64,000 bases of DNA. Origin: an uncultured Sphingomonadales bacterium (GTDB lineage Bacteria; Pseudomonadota; Alphaproteobacteria; Sphingomonadales; Sphingomonadaceae). Below, in pieces: positions 8,958-16,761 of this stretch. Both the position numbers and the translations under genes were made by a program. The DNA lies in contig CAIJLZ010000013.1 of the NCBI GenBank assembly GCA_903821605.1, forward strand, positions 248,001 to 312,000. Reading direction: 5' to 3'. How positions within the stretch are numbered: the first letter of the stretch is position 1; the number at the start of each line of letters is the position of its first letter. The notes beneath the pieces are model-generated. The model worked only from the letters and a program-made list of their open reading frames with translations. It was not told where the DNA came from and did no database searches.

Positions 8958-9130
8958 CTGTTCTCGATTCCCGGTTAAGCATGTTTTTTGAACGTACCGG
9001 CCTATGCCATGATACGAATCGTTTACAAGCGGAACGACCAAATCTATAGGGTCCATCCGCTGCCCCAAGGGGACTTCCAATAACCGTAAGGCAGCCTTTG
9101 TTGAGCTAAACCCTTTGGAGGTCCCTTGAA

Positions 9131-10324
9131 TTGCACAAGCATCATAGCGCGCTGGGGCTAGCAACCGCCCTGCAACCGGTTCAGCCGGTCACGCTCATTC
9201 GTCCGCATGCCGCTCGGCGTGCCGCCCGCTTCTTTGCCGAGAAGTTTCCGGGCCGGTCATTTTATGCGGTGAAGGCGAACCCCTCTGCAGAACTGATCCG
9301 TCTCCTATGGGAAGAAGGCGTTACCCATTATGACGTCGCCTCGATTGTCGAGGTGCGTCTGGTCGCCACCACCCTGCCAGAGGCCACGCTGGCATTCATG
9401 AACCCGGTCAAGGCCGAAGAAGTGATCCGCGAAGCCTATTTCGAACATGGGGTCCGCATCTTCTCGCTCGACAGCATGGAAGAGTTGGAAAAGATCCGTC
9501 GCGCCACCGATGGAGCCGAGGATCTCTCGCTCTGCGTTCGGCTGCGGGTGTCGTCGGAATTTAGCGAACTCAGCCTCGCGTCGAAGTTCGGGATTGAAGC
9601 CCATGAGGCCGCCGATCTGCTGATGGCGACCCGCCAATTTGCGGATGCGCTGGGCATTTGTTTCCACGTCGGCAGTCAGGCGATGACCCCGATGGCCTAT
9701 GTAAAGGCGATGGAACAGGCACGTGCCGCGATCGTCGCGGCCGGCGTCACCGTAGACATCATCGATGTCGGCGGCGGCTTCCCGTCCTGCTATCCGGGGC
9801 GTGAAGCTTATGATCTCCAGCCCTATTTCGATGCCATCCACCGTGCTTATGAATCGCTGCCGATCAGCTATTCGGCCGAACTGTGGTGCGAGCCGGGCCG
9901 TGCGCTCTCGGCGGAATATAGCTCGTTGATCGTGCGCGTCGAACGTCGTCGCGGCAATGAACTTTACATCAACGACGGTGCCTATGGCGCGTTGTTCGAT
10001 GCCGCCCATGTCGATTGGCGCTTCCCGGTCCAGCTATTGCGCGACAAGGCGTCGCGCGCGCAGGATCTGGGCTTCAGCTTCTATGGCCCCACCTGCGATG
10101 ACAGCGACTTTATGGCGGGTCCGTTCATGTTGCCGGCTGATATCCAGCCGGGCGACTATATCGAGATCGGCATGCTTGGGGCTTATGGCTGCGCGATGCG
10201 CACTCAGTTCAACGGCTTCGGCAATGGCGCGACCCATGTCGTGACGGATGAACCGATGGCCACGCTTTATGGCGATATCGCGCTTGAGGCTGAACGCCCT
10301 GCTGCGACTGTCTTGAAACTTTAA
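9131..10324 (+). CDS. PLP-dependent ornithine/lysine decarboxylase, alanine-racemase fold
   Basis: Makes putrescine from ornithine (or cadaverine from lysine). 397 residues in the fold-III group shared with eukaryotic ornithine decarboxylase: the PLP lysine K48 in FYAVKANPS, the phosphate-binding GGGFP at 214-218, EPGR at 254-257, and the catalytic cysteine C322 in GPTCDDSDF. The TTG start is set by GGAGG nine bases upstream. The next gene, 119 bases downstream on the same strand, is a deoxyhypusine-synthase-like enzyme, and the pair would convert ornithine to putrescine and then to homospermidine (inference). Substrate preference cannot be decided by reading alone. Confidence 0.88.
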   Translation: MHKHHSALGLATALQPVQPVTLIRPHAARRAARFFAEKFPGRSFYAVKANPSAELIRLLWEEGVTHYDVASIVEVRLVATTLPEATLAFMNPVKAEEVIREAYFEHGVRIFSLDSMEELEKIRRATDGAEDLSLCVRLRVSSEFSELSLASKFGIEAHEAADLLMATRQFADALGICFHVGSQAMTPMAYVKAMEQARAAIVAAGVTVDIIDVGGGFPSCYPGREAYDLQPYFDAIHRAYESLPISYSAELWCEPGRALSAEYSSLIVRVERRRGNELYINDGAYGALFDAAHVDWRFPVQLLRDKASRAQDLGFSFYGPTCDDSDFMAGPFMLPADIQPGDYIEIGMLGAYGCAMRTQFNGFGNGATHVVTDEPMATLYGDIALEAERPAATVLKL

Positions 10325-10357
10325 CCAACCACCCGGATGAAAGACATATTCTCGCGG

Positions 10358-10405
10358 CGGCGGGAGTCCGATGATCGACGCAATCGCGTTGACGGACTTC
10401 CGCCG
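10358..10405 (+). other. Long intergenic hairpin between the polyamine genes
   Basis: Thirteen base pairs (10358-10370 with 10393-10405, one wobble) enclose a second stem TCGACGC/GCGTTGA with an AATC loop, and four bases (ATGA) bulge on one side. It ends 38 bases before the next ATG and has no U-tract, so it looks more like an mRNA control or processing element than a terminator. Confidence 0.55.
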
Positions 10406-10443
10406 TTGCGGCAATGGGCCGGACATCTATCGGAGACCAACGC

Positions 10444-11496
10444 ATGACCACCCCCCAGATCAACGCCCAGCGCAAGGCTGAACTGCTTTCGACCACCGTC
10501 GAACATATCGACATCAAGAGCTTTGACGCCCGCCCGATCATCGACGGCATGGCAAAGATGAGCTTCACCTCGCGCGATCTCGCCCGCGCCACCAACATCT
10601 ATAACCAGATGTTGCAAGACAAGGATTGCTCGATCTTCCTCGTGATCGCTGGCTCGACCTCGGCTGGCGGCTGCATGGACCTCTATGCCGAACTGCTGCG
10701 CAACAACATGATTGACGGCATCGTCGCCACCGGCGCCACCATCGTCGATATGGACTTCTTCGAAGGCCTTGGCCACAAGCACTATCAAGCGCTTGAAATT
10801 CCTGATGATGATACGCTGCGCTCGCTTTATATCGACCGCATTTACGATACCTATATCGACGAAGAACAGCTGCAGGATTGCGACTTCACGATCAACAAGA
10901 TCGCGAACGAATTGGAGCCGAAAGCCTATTCCAGCCGCGCCTTCATCCGCGAAATGGGCCGGTATTTGTCGGAACATGGCAAGAAGGAAAACAGCCTCGT
11001 CAAGCTCGCTTATGAGCATGACGTGCCGATCTTCTGCCCGGCCTTCGTCGACTCCTCGGCTGGTTTCGGCCTCGTCAAGCATCAGGTCGATCAGATGAAA
11101 GCGGGCAAGCCCTATCTGATGATCGACGCGGTCGCCGATTTCCGCGAACTGACCGACATCAAGATGAAGGCGGGCACCACCGGCCTGTTGATGGTGGGCG
11201 GCGGCGTGCCGAAGAACTTCATTCAGGACACCGTGGTATGCGCCGAAATCCTTGGCTGCGACGATGTAGAAGTGCATAAATATGCGGTGCAGATCACCGT
11301 CGCCGACGTGCGCGACGGCGCCTGCTCTTCCTCGACGCTGCAGGAAGCGGCGAGCTGGGGCAAGGTCAACACCGGCATCGAACAGATGGTGTTCGCCGAA
11401 GCTGGCTCGGTCATGCCGCTGCTCGCATCGGATGCCTATCATCGCGGTCATTGGAAGGACCGCGTGAAGCGTCGCTGGGGCGCGATTTTCGCCTGA
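10444..11496 (+). CDS. Deoxyhypusine synthase-like protein, probable homospermidine synthase
   Basis: 350 residues of the deoxyhypusine synthase superfamily, which transfers aminobutyl groups with NAD. The family's active-site lysine is present in ASWGKVN (K307), as are the NAD-site blocks LVIAGSTSAGG, GIVATGATIVD and LLMVGGGVPKNF. Bacteria have no eIF5A to modify, so such homologues are generally thought to use putrescine and make sym-homospermidine; that fits the upstream decarboxylase. ATG 10444 lies after a long hairpin. A clear terminator follows the stop at 11523. Function as homospermidine synthase is an inference. Confidence 0.85.
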   Translation: MTTPQINAQRKAELLSTTVEHIDIKSFDARPIIDGMAKMSFTSRDLARATNIYNQMLQDKDCSIFLVIAGSTSAGGCMDLYAELLRNNMIDGIVATGATIVDMDFFEGLGHKHYQALEIPDDDTLRSLYIDRIYDTYIDEEQLQDCDFTINKIANELEPKAYSSRAFIREMGRYLSEHGKKENSLVKLAYEHDVPIFCPAFVDSSAGFGLVKHQVDQMKAGKPYLMIDAVADFRELTDIKMKAGTTGLLMVGGGVPKNFIQDTVVCAEILGCDDVEVHKYAVQITVADVRDGACSSSTLQEAASWGKVNTGIEQMVFAEAGSVMPLLASDAYHRGHWKDRVKRRWGAIFA

Positions 11497-11522
11497 TCTA
11501 CGGGCTAGTCAGTCTAAAAATA

Positions 11523-11556
11523 GGCCGGGCCTCGCAGGAGGTTCGGCCTTTTTTTT
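11523..11556 (+). terminator. Rho-independent terminator after the polyamine genes
   Basis: GGCCGGGCCTC and GAGGTTCGGCC form an 11-base-pair stem (two wobbles) with a GCAG loop, followed by eight T residues. Confidence 0.93.
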
Positions 11557-11577
11557 AGATCCAACGCCTCGGTCGGA

Positions 11578-11913
11578 TTAGCGGCCCTGCATATTCCGCA
11601 CGACCGGCGGAATGCGAACGGTGAGCTGGTCCCACGCACCGTCAATCGCAATTTGGCAGGCCAATCTGCTAGTGCGCGTCACGCCCGCGGCAAAGTCGAG
11701 CATATCCTCTTCCGCCTCGGTCGCGGGCGGCAGCTTGGCAAAATCTTCGTCGGTCAGGATCACATGGCAGGTCGAACAGGCCATATGGCCTTCGCACGTC
11801 CCCTCCAGCGGCTGACCACAATTTTGGGCGACAACCAGCAGATTGTCCCCGGGATTGGCCTTTACCGTGATCCTGTCACTGCCATTCACTGCGATAAAGC
11901 AGATGTCCGTCAT
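11578..11913 (-). CDS. [2Fe-2S] ferredoxin, adrenodoxin type, in a cysteine desulfurase operon
   Basis: 111 residues. Ligands lie in GTCEGHMACSTCHVIL (C-x5-C-x2-C) and SRLACQI. The ATG overlaps the stop of the upstream desulfurase gene (ATGA), so translation is coupled. Linkage to two cysteine desulfurases suggests it supplies electrons for Fe-S cluster assembly, as Fdx does in ISC systems. It differs clearly from the ferredoxin at 8.4 kb. No isc scaffold, hscA or hscB gene is seen within the window. Confidence 0.9.
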   Translation of the reverse strand: MTDICFIAVNGSDRITVKANPGDNLLVVAQNCGQPLEGTCEGHMACSTCHVILTDEDFAKLPPATEAEEDMLDFAAGVTRTSRLACQIAIDGAWDQLTVRIPPVVRNMQGR

Positions 11914-13028
11914 GCGCCCCACTGTCTTTGTTGATGCACCGCATCATTGATCAAATCGGCGGCGCGTTCAACCTGTTCCATCGTGGTGTAGCGCCCAAGT
12001 CCCAAGCGGATTGATGATTTTGCCGCTGCAACCGGCAATCCGATCGCCTGAAGCACATGGCTTGGCCGCCCGGAACCACTCGCACAGGCCGAGCCTGCCG
12101 AAAACATCACCCCACGCACATCCGACATCAATCGCGCAATATCAACGCCTTCCTGCGATATGTTGAGATTTCCCGGCCAGCGCGCCGCGCGGCTGCCATT
12201 GCATTTCCACCCATCGCCCAAGCGCGCCCAAAGATGATCGGCCAAGGCGCAGATATGGGCCTCATCCGCCCCGACATTTTCTGCCGCCAGCGCCGCTGCC
12301 ACGCCAAAACCTGCACATAGCGCCGGGGCAAGCGTACCCGAACGCAAGCCCCCTTGTTGGCCGCCACCATGTAGCAGCGGCTCGGGCCTTACCCCGTCGC
12401 GCAACCACAAAGCGCCAATCCCCTTGGGCCCGTGGATTTTATGCGCGGAAATCGCGATCATGTCCGCACCCACCGGGGCCGCCAATCGACCATAGGCTTG
12501 CACCGCATCGCACAATAGCAAGCCCCCGCGCGCATGGGCCAGCGCCGCCAGTTCGGCAACCGGCTGGATCGTGCCGATCTCATTATTGACCTGCATGACG
12601 CACATCAGATCCACGCGCTTGGGCAGCAGGCCCGCAGCCTTGTCGACATCGATCAGACCCTCGGCATTTACCGGCAGGGTCACGACCGTCACCCCCTGGC
12701 CGCCAAGCCAAGCCGCCGTATCCAGCACCGCCGCATGCTCAATCGCCGAAACAGCCAGCACCTTGCCGGGGGCCATGCTGCCCTTGATCGCCCAGTTGAT
12801 CGCTTCGGTTGCCCCGGAGGTGAAGAATGTGCGCCCATCGCTCGGCAACAATGAGGCCACTCGGTCACGCGCCAACTCAACCGCCGCAGCCGCGACCCGG
12901 CCCATCGCATGGGCACTGTGCGGATTACCAAATTGCGACTCGAGATAGGGCAGCATCGCCAACCGCGCCTCGGGGGCGAGCGGGGTTGTCGCCTGATAAT
13001 CGAGGTAAATCGGTTCGGACACGGCCAT
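11910..13028 (-). CDS. Cysteine desulfurase (IscS/NifS class), second of a tandem pair
   Basis: PLP enzyme that removes sulfur from cysteine as a protein persulfide for Fe-S cluster or thiolation pathways. 372 residues, slightly short for the class. It has IYLDYQATTPLAP at the N-terminus, the PLP lysine K197 in ISAHKIHGPKG and the catalytic cysteine C315 in GSACASGSGRPSHVL, so it should be active. ATG at 13028 overlaps the preceding desulfurase stop (TGATG), and its own stop overlaps the ferredoxin start. The longer frame upstream of 13028 lies inside the preceding gene and is not used. Confidence 0.92.
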   Translation of the reverse strand: MAVSEPIYLDYQATTPLAPEARLAMLPYLESQFGNPHSAHAMGRVAAAAVELARDRVASLLPSDGRTFFTSGATEAINWAIKGSMAPGKVLAVSAIEHAAVLDTAAWLGGQGVTVVTLPVNAEGLIDVDKAAGLLPKRVDLMCVMQVNNEIGTIQPVAELAALAHARGGLLLCDAVQAYGRLAAPVGADMIAISAHKIHGPKGIGALWLRDGVRPEPLLHGGGQQGGLRSGTLAPALCAGFGVAAALAAENVGADEAHICALADHLWARLGDGWKCNGSRAARWPGNLNISQEGVDIARLMSDVRGVMFSAGSACASGSGRPSHVLQAIGLPVAAAKSSIRLGLGRYTTMEQVERAADLINDAVHQQRQWGA

Positions 13029-14110
13029 CAACCCTGCCGCCGCTGCCGTGCGTCCTGCGCGATCCGCTGCCAGCACTCGGAGAACCGATAAATATCGGCG
13101 CGGTTGGTTTCTGGGCCGAACGACACCCGCACCACTTCACGCGCCGCCGCTTCGTCCCAGCCCATCGCCGACAGCACATGGCTTGACTTCAGGCTGCCTG
13201 AGGAACACGCACTTCCCGCTGAAACTGAAATTCCCGCCATATCAAATTGAATTAACTGTGCAGTTGATGCGACACCGGGCATCCGATAGGAGGCAATGGT
13301 GGCCAGCCGGGGGGTGCGCTTGGCAACGACCTCGCCGCCCATGGTCTCAATCGCGGCATCAAGATGCGCCCGCAGATCGGCCGCCCGCTGGACCCAGCCG
13401 CGCCCGGCTTCCAGTGCCACCGCCAGCCCGACCGCGCCCGGCACATTCTCGGTTCCGGGGCGATAGCCCTGCTCCTGTCCACCGACCGCCTGTAACATGC
13501 TTGGGTCACGCACCAGCAATGCACCCACGCCCGGCGGGCCGCCCAGCTTATGGGCTGAAATAACGATAAAGTCGGCATCTGGCAGGGCCAGCTTGCCCGC
13601 CGACTGCGCACAATCCGCCAGCAACAACCCGCCCGCCGCATGGATCACCGCGCCCAGATCGGCAAGCGGCTGGATCACGCCGGTTTCGTTATTGACCGCC
13701 TGAATCGCCAGCAACGGGCGCTTCGCAGCCAGCGCACCAAGCCGCCCGGCGACCGCATCCGGTGCCACCAGCCCATCTGCGCACACCGGCAGGAAATAGC
13801 TGGCCGCCCCCAATCGTTGCAGCGCGTCATGTTCGACTGCCGAGACAAAATGTGCGTCAGCCTGCGCACGGGTGAAGGCGATGCTCAGCGCTTCGGTCGC
13901 GCCCGATGTCAGGATCACCATGCCATCAAAGTCGAGCGCGCGGGCGATACGGCCTCGGGCATCCTCCAGCAGCGCCCGGGCAGCACGACCATCGGCATGG
14001 GGCGAGGACGGATTTGCCCAGCTTGCCATGACGTCCGCCACCGCCTGCCGGGCGACCGGCAGCACCGGCATTGTCGCCGCATGATCAAGATAAAGCCTGC
14101 CGTCCTTCAT
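13028..14110 (-). CDS. Cysteine desulfurase-like aminotransferase V, first of a tandem pair
   Basis: 360 residues, a paralogue of the next gene. LYLDHAATMPV, LAIQAVNNETGVIQP, the PLP lysine K188 in SAHKLGGPPG and a cysteine C302 in GSACSSGSLKSSHVL are all present, so both members keep the catalytic residues. Start ATG 14110 has GAGGGA upstream. The three genes desulfurase-desulfurase-ferredoxin overlap by one to four bases and form one operon, divergent from an alpha/beta hydrolase. Why two desulfurases are coupled is unknown; a heteromeric enzyme or different sulfur acceptors are possible. Confidence 0.9.
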   Translation of the reverse strand: MKDGRLYLDHAATMPVLPVARQAVADVMASWANPSSPHADGRAARALLEDARGRIARALDFDGMVILTSGATEALSIAFTRAQADAHFVSAVEHDALQRLGAASYFLPVCADGLVAPDAVAGRLGALAAKRPLLAIQAVNNETGVIQPLADLGAVIHAAGGLLLADCAQSAGKLALPDADFIVISAHKLGGPPGVGALLVRDPSMLQAVGGQEQGYRPGTENVPGAVGLAVALEAGRGWVQRAADLRAHLDAAIETMGGEVVAKRTPRLATIASYRMPGVASTAQLIQFDMAGISVSAGSACSSGSLKSSHVLSAMGWDEAAAREVVRVSFGPETNRADIYRFSECWQRIAQDARQRRQG

Positions 14111-14282
14111 GCGATCCCTCAACCCGCGCCACCAGCGATCATCGCCAGCGCATATCAAAACTGCCCCCAAACGCGCACATGTCCAATATGATTGCACAGC
14201 GGCATAGCCTTTCTGTATAGGCTCCGACAACTCCTTGTGCGCCGCGCCGTACAGGCTCATTCCAGCAGGCAGAAAGCAGCCC

Positions 14283-14924
14283 ATGCCCGAAGTGATTTTT
14301 CCCGGCCCCGAGGGCCGTCTTGAAGGCCGCTATAATCCCGGTTCGCGTCCGCGCGCGCCGTTGGCGATGATTTTGCACCCCCACCCCAATGCCGGTGGCA
14401 CGATGAACAACCGGATCGTGCAGCAGCTCTACCAAACCTTTGCCCGGCGCGGTTTCGCGACGTTGCGCTTCAACTTCCGGGGCGTTGGCAAGTCACAAGG
14501 CACGTTTGACAATGGCATTGGCGAACTGTCCGATGCGGCGGCCGCGCTTGATTGGGTCCAGAGCATCCATCCGGAAGCACAGCAGACTTGGATCGCTGGC
14601 TACAGCTTTGGCGCGTGGATCGGCATGCAGTTGCTGATGCGCCGGCCCGAGATCAAGGGCTTCATCTCGATCTCGCCGCCAGCCAATATGTATGATTTCT
14701 CGTTCCTCGCGCCCTGCCCGTCTTCGGGCATCATCATTCAGGGCACGGGTGATGAGGTGGTGACGCCCAGCGCGGTGCAGAAGCTGGTGGACAAACTCCG
14801 TACCCAGAAGCACATCACCATCCATCACGAAGAAATTACCGGCGCCAACCACTTTTTCGCCAATGAACAGACGGAACTGATGGGGTCGGTCGACCGGTAT
14901 CTCGACTATCGGCTCAACGCCTGA
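14283..14924 (+). CDS. Alpha/beta hydrolase (YsgA/CC-type, small esterase-like)
   Basis: 213 residues. Core of the alpha/beta hydrolase fold: LHPHPNAGGTMNN oxyanion region, RFNFRGVGKSQG, the nucleophile elbow GYSFGAWIG (serine), an acidic residue in GTGDEVVTP and the histidine in TGANHFF. Substrate unknown. ATG 14283 opens the conserved MPEVIFPGPEGRLEG. It is divergent from the cysteine desulfurase operon across 172 bases, a neighbourhood often conserved beside Fe-S genes in relatives (recollection, not tested). It is convergent with alanine dehydrogenase. Confidence 0.85.
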   Translation: MPEVIFPGPEGRLEGRYNPGSRPRAPLAMILHPHPNAGGTMNNRIVQQLYQTFARRGFATLRFNFRGVGKSQGTFDNGIGELSDAAAALDWVQSIHPEAQQTWIAGYSFGAWIGMQLLMRRPEIKGFISISPPANMYDFSFLAPCPSSGIIIQGTGDEVVTPSAVQKLVDKLRTQKHITIHHEEITGANHFFANEQTELMGSVDRYLDYRLNA

Positions 14925-14938
14925 GCCAATGAACGGTG

Positions 14939-14961
14939 GGTCGGGCGTTTAACGCCCGACC
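14939..14961. terminator. Convergent hairpin around the ald stop codon
   Basis: Perfect nine-base-pair stem GGTCGGGCG/CGCCCGACC with loop TTTAA, containing the ald stop codon. It lies between two convergent genes and may act in both directions, although no U-tract follows. Confidence 0.5.
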
Positions 14962-16070
14962 GCCGCCAAAGCCGCATCGCCCGCATAAGCGATGCCAAGG
15001 CTATCCGCGACCGGGCGGGAATAAAGCTGGCCTTCATGCACATTCAGGCCTTCGCGCAACCCCGGCACGCTCGATAATGCACCCAGCCCCCTGGCCGCGA
15101 GCGCCAAGCCATAAGGCAATGTGGCGTTGTTGAGCGCATGAGCCGATGTCCGTGGCACCGCGCCCGGCATATTCGCCACGCAATAATGGATGACCTCATC
15201 GATCACGAACACCGGGTCACTATGGGTGGTGGCGTGCGATGTCTCGAAACACCCACCCTGATCGATCGCAACATCAACCAGCACCGAACCCGGCTTCATC
15301 GCCGCGATCATGGCCCGCGTGACAAGCTTGGGCGCCGTCGCCCCGGGAATCAGCACCGCGCCAATCACGACGTCCGCCGCGATCACGGCCTGTTCTAGCG
15401 CCTCAACCGTCGAATAGAGCGTCCGCACCCGGCCCGTGAATAGCTCGTCAAGTTCGCGCAAGCGGCGCAGTGAGCGGTCGATGATCGTCACATCCGCCCC
15501 CAAGCCAACTGCCATGCGGGCTGCCTCGGTGCCGACCACACCGCCACCGATCACGACAACCCGCGCCTGTGCCACACCAGCGACGCCGCCAAGCAACAGC
15601 CCCGATCCGCCCATCACCTTTTCCTGACAGCGCGCCGCTGCCTGAATGGATAGCCGCCCGGCGACCTCGCTCATCGGGTGCAGCAGCGGCAAGCCGCCCT
15701 TAGGATCGATCACCGTCTCATAGGCAATCGCCGTGACGCCGCTGGCAAGCAGGCCTTCGGTCTGCGCCCGATCGGATGCAAGATGCAGATAGGTGAAGAG
15801 AATCTGGCCGCGCCGCAGTTGCGCCCATTCCGCTGCCTGCGGTTCCTTGACCTTCACGATCATATCGGCCGAGGCGAAAATGTCCTGCGGTGTCGCGGCA
15901 ATTTCCGCACCCGCCGCACGATAGGCCGCATCATCCGCGCCGATGCCTAGCCCCAAGCCGGTCTCGACCACAACCTGATGGCCCTGCGCCACATATTCCC
16001 GCACCGCTGCCGGCGTCAGGCCAACGCGATATTCGTCTTTCTTGATTTCCTTCGGCACCCCGACACGCAT
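14949..16070 (-). CDS. ald: Alanine dehydrogenase
   Basis: NAD-dependent, reversible oxidative deamination of L-alanine to pyruvate and ammonia. 373 residues. [20 protein letters not shown] holds substrate-binding residues, KVKEP contains the conserved lysine, AYETV and HPMSEVAGR (catalytic histidine) follow, and the NAD-binding [13 protein letters not shown] is in the middle. ATG 16070 is supported by GGAGG six bases upstream; the frame extends 19 codons further without a better site. Divergent from an Lrp/AsnC regulator, with palindromes between them, so alanine-responsive control is likely. Confidence 0.96.
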   Translation of the reverse strand: MRVGVPKEIKKDEYRVGLTPAAVREYVAQGHQVVVETGLGLGIGADDAAYRAAGAEIAATPQDIFASADMIVKVKEPQAAEWAQLRRGQILFTYLHLASDRAQTEGLLASGVTAIAYETVIDPKGGLPLLHPMSEVAGRLSIQAAARCQEKVMGGSGLLLGGVAGVAQARVVVIGGGVVGTEAARMAVGLGADVTIIDRSLRRLRELDELFTGRVRTLYSTVEALEQAVIAADVVIGAVLIPGATAPKLVTRAMIAAMKPGSVLVDVAIDQGGCFETSHATTHSDPVFVIDEVIHYCVANMPGAVPRTSAHALNNATLPYGLALAARGLGALSSVPGLREGLNVHEGQLYSRPVADSLGIAYAGDAALAAVGR

Positions 16071-16119
16071 GATCAGCCTCCATCCACGAATGAAGCGAGC
16101 ATATCGCGATAGATGGCGA

Positions 16120-16150
16120 AATTGCATGCAAATTTCCGCATATTATGCAA
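16120..16150. promoter_or_regulatory. Two palindromes between ald and the Lrp-type regulator
   Basis: TTGCATGCAA (16122-16131, perfect) and GCATATTATGC (16138-16148, perfect but for the central base) lie 16 to 17 bases apart, centre to centre, in an AT-rich part of the divergent promoter region. They are good candidates for the regulator's binding sites. Confidence 0.55.
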
Positions 16151-16201
16151 TGTTCTCGCACATATTACCCGTTATAGCCCTTAATTTTCGGGAATTCATG
16201 C

Positions 16202-16684
16202 ATGACCCTCGACCAGATCGACCGCCGCATCCTGCGCTATCTCGCCGTGCAGGGACGCGCCACGGTGCAGCACGTCGCCGATGCGGCGGGTCTTTCGCAA
16301 TCCGCCTGCTCGCGCCGCATTCAGGCGCTGGAGACGCGCGGGATCATCGCGGGCTATGGCGCGCGCTTTGGCGCGGCGGCACTAGGCAGGCCGGTCACTG
16401 TGCTTGTCAATATCAGCCTATCATCACAGGCCGAGAGCCTGTTGGAGCGATTCGAAGCGGCGGTGGCCGAGATCGACGGGGTGATCTCCTGCCATTTGGT
16501 GTCGGGGGAATATGACTATCACCTCCGCATCCTGTGCCGCGATCTGGGCGACTATGAACGGCTCCACCGCGAACATCTTGGCCAGTTGCCGGGGGTGACG
16601 CGGATCAACTCAACCTTCACCTTGCGCGAAGTGCCGACCCGTGGCGAAGCGGCGGCGCTATTTGGATCGACCGGCGGGAAATAA
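16202..16684 (+). CDS. Lrp/AsnC family regulator, probable activator of ald
   Basis: 160 residues: an N-terminal helix-turn-helix (TLDQIDRRILRYLAVQGRAT to GLSQSACSRRIQALETRG) and a C-terminal RAM effector-binding domain (VTVLVNISLSS to INSTFTLREV). Members of this family next to ald bind alanine and activate its degradation. The gene is divergent from ald, sharing a 131-base control region with two palindromes. Its ligand is inferred from the neighbour. Confidence 0.92.
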   Translation: MTLDQIDRRILRYLAVQGRATVQHVADAAGLSQSACSRRIQALETRGIIAGYGARFGAAALGRPVTVLVNISLSSQAESLLERFEAAVAEIDGVISCHLVSGEYDYHLRILCRDLGDYERLHREHLGQLPGVTRINSTFTLREVPTRGEAAALFGSTGGK

Positions 16685-16703
16685 ACGATCACGCCATGCC
16701 ATG

Positions 16704-16741
16704 AAAAAGGGCGCCCCGCCTTGGCCGGAGCGCCCTTATTT
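16704..16741. terminator. Bidirectional terminator between the Lrp gene and fumarase
   Basis: AAGGGCGC and GCGCCCTT form the stem with further CC/GG pairs around a GCCTTGGC region; A-rich before and TTATTTC after, serving both convergent genes. Confidence 0.88.
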
Positions 16742-16761
16742 CAACTGAAAATCGAGGAAAA

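Noticed and set aside
8359-8982. 208-codon upstream extension of the AlkA frame
   Set aside because: It runs antisense through the ferredoxin gene and lacks similarity to the glycosylase; ATG 8358 has a good ribosome site.
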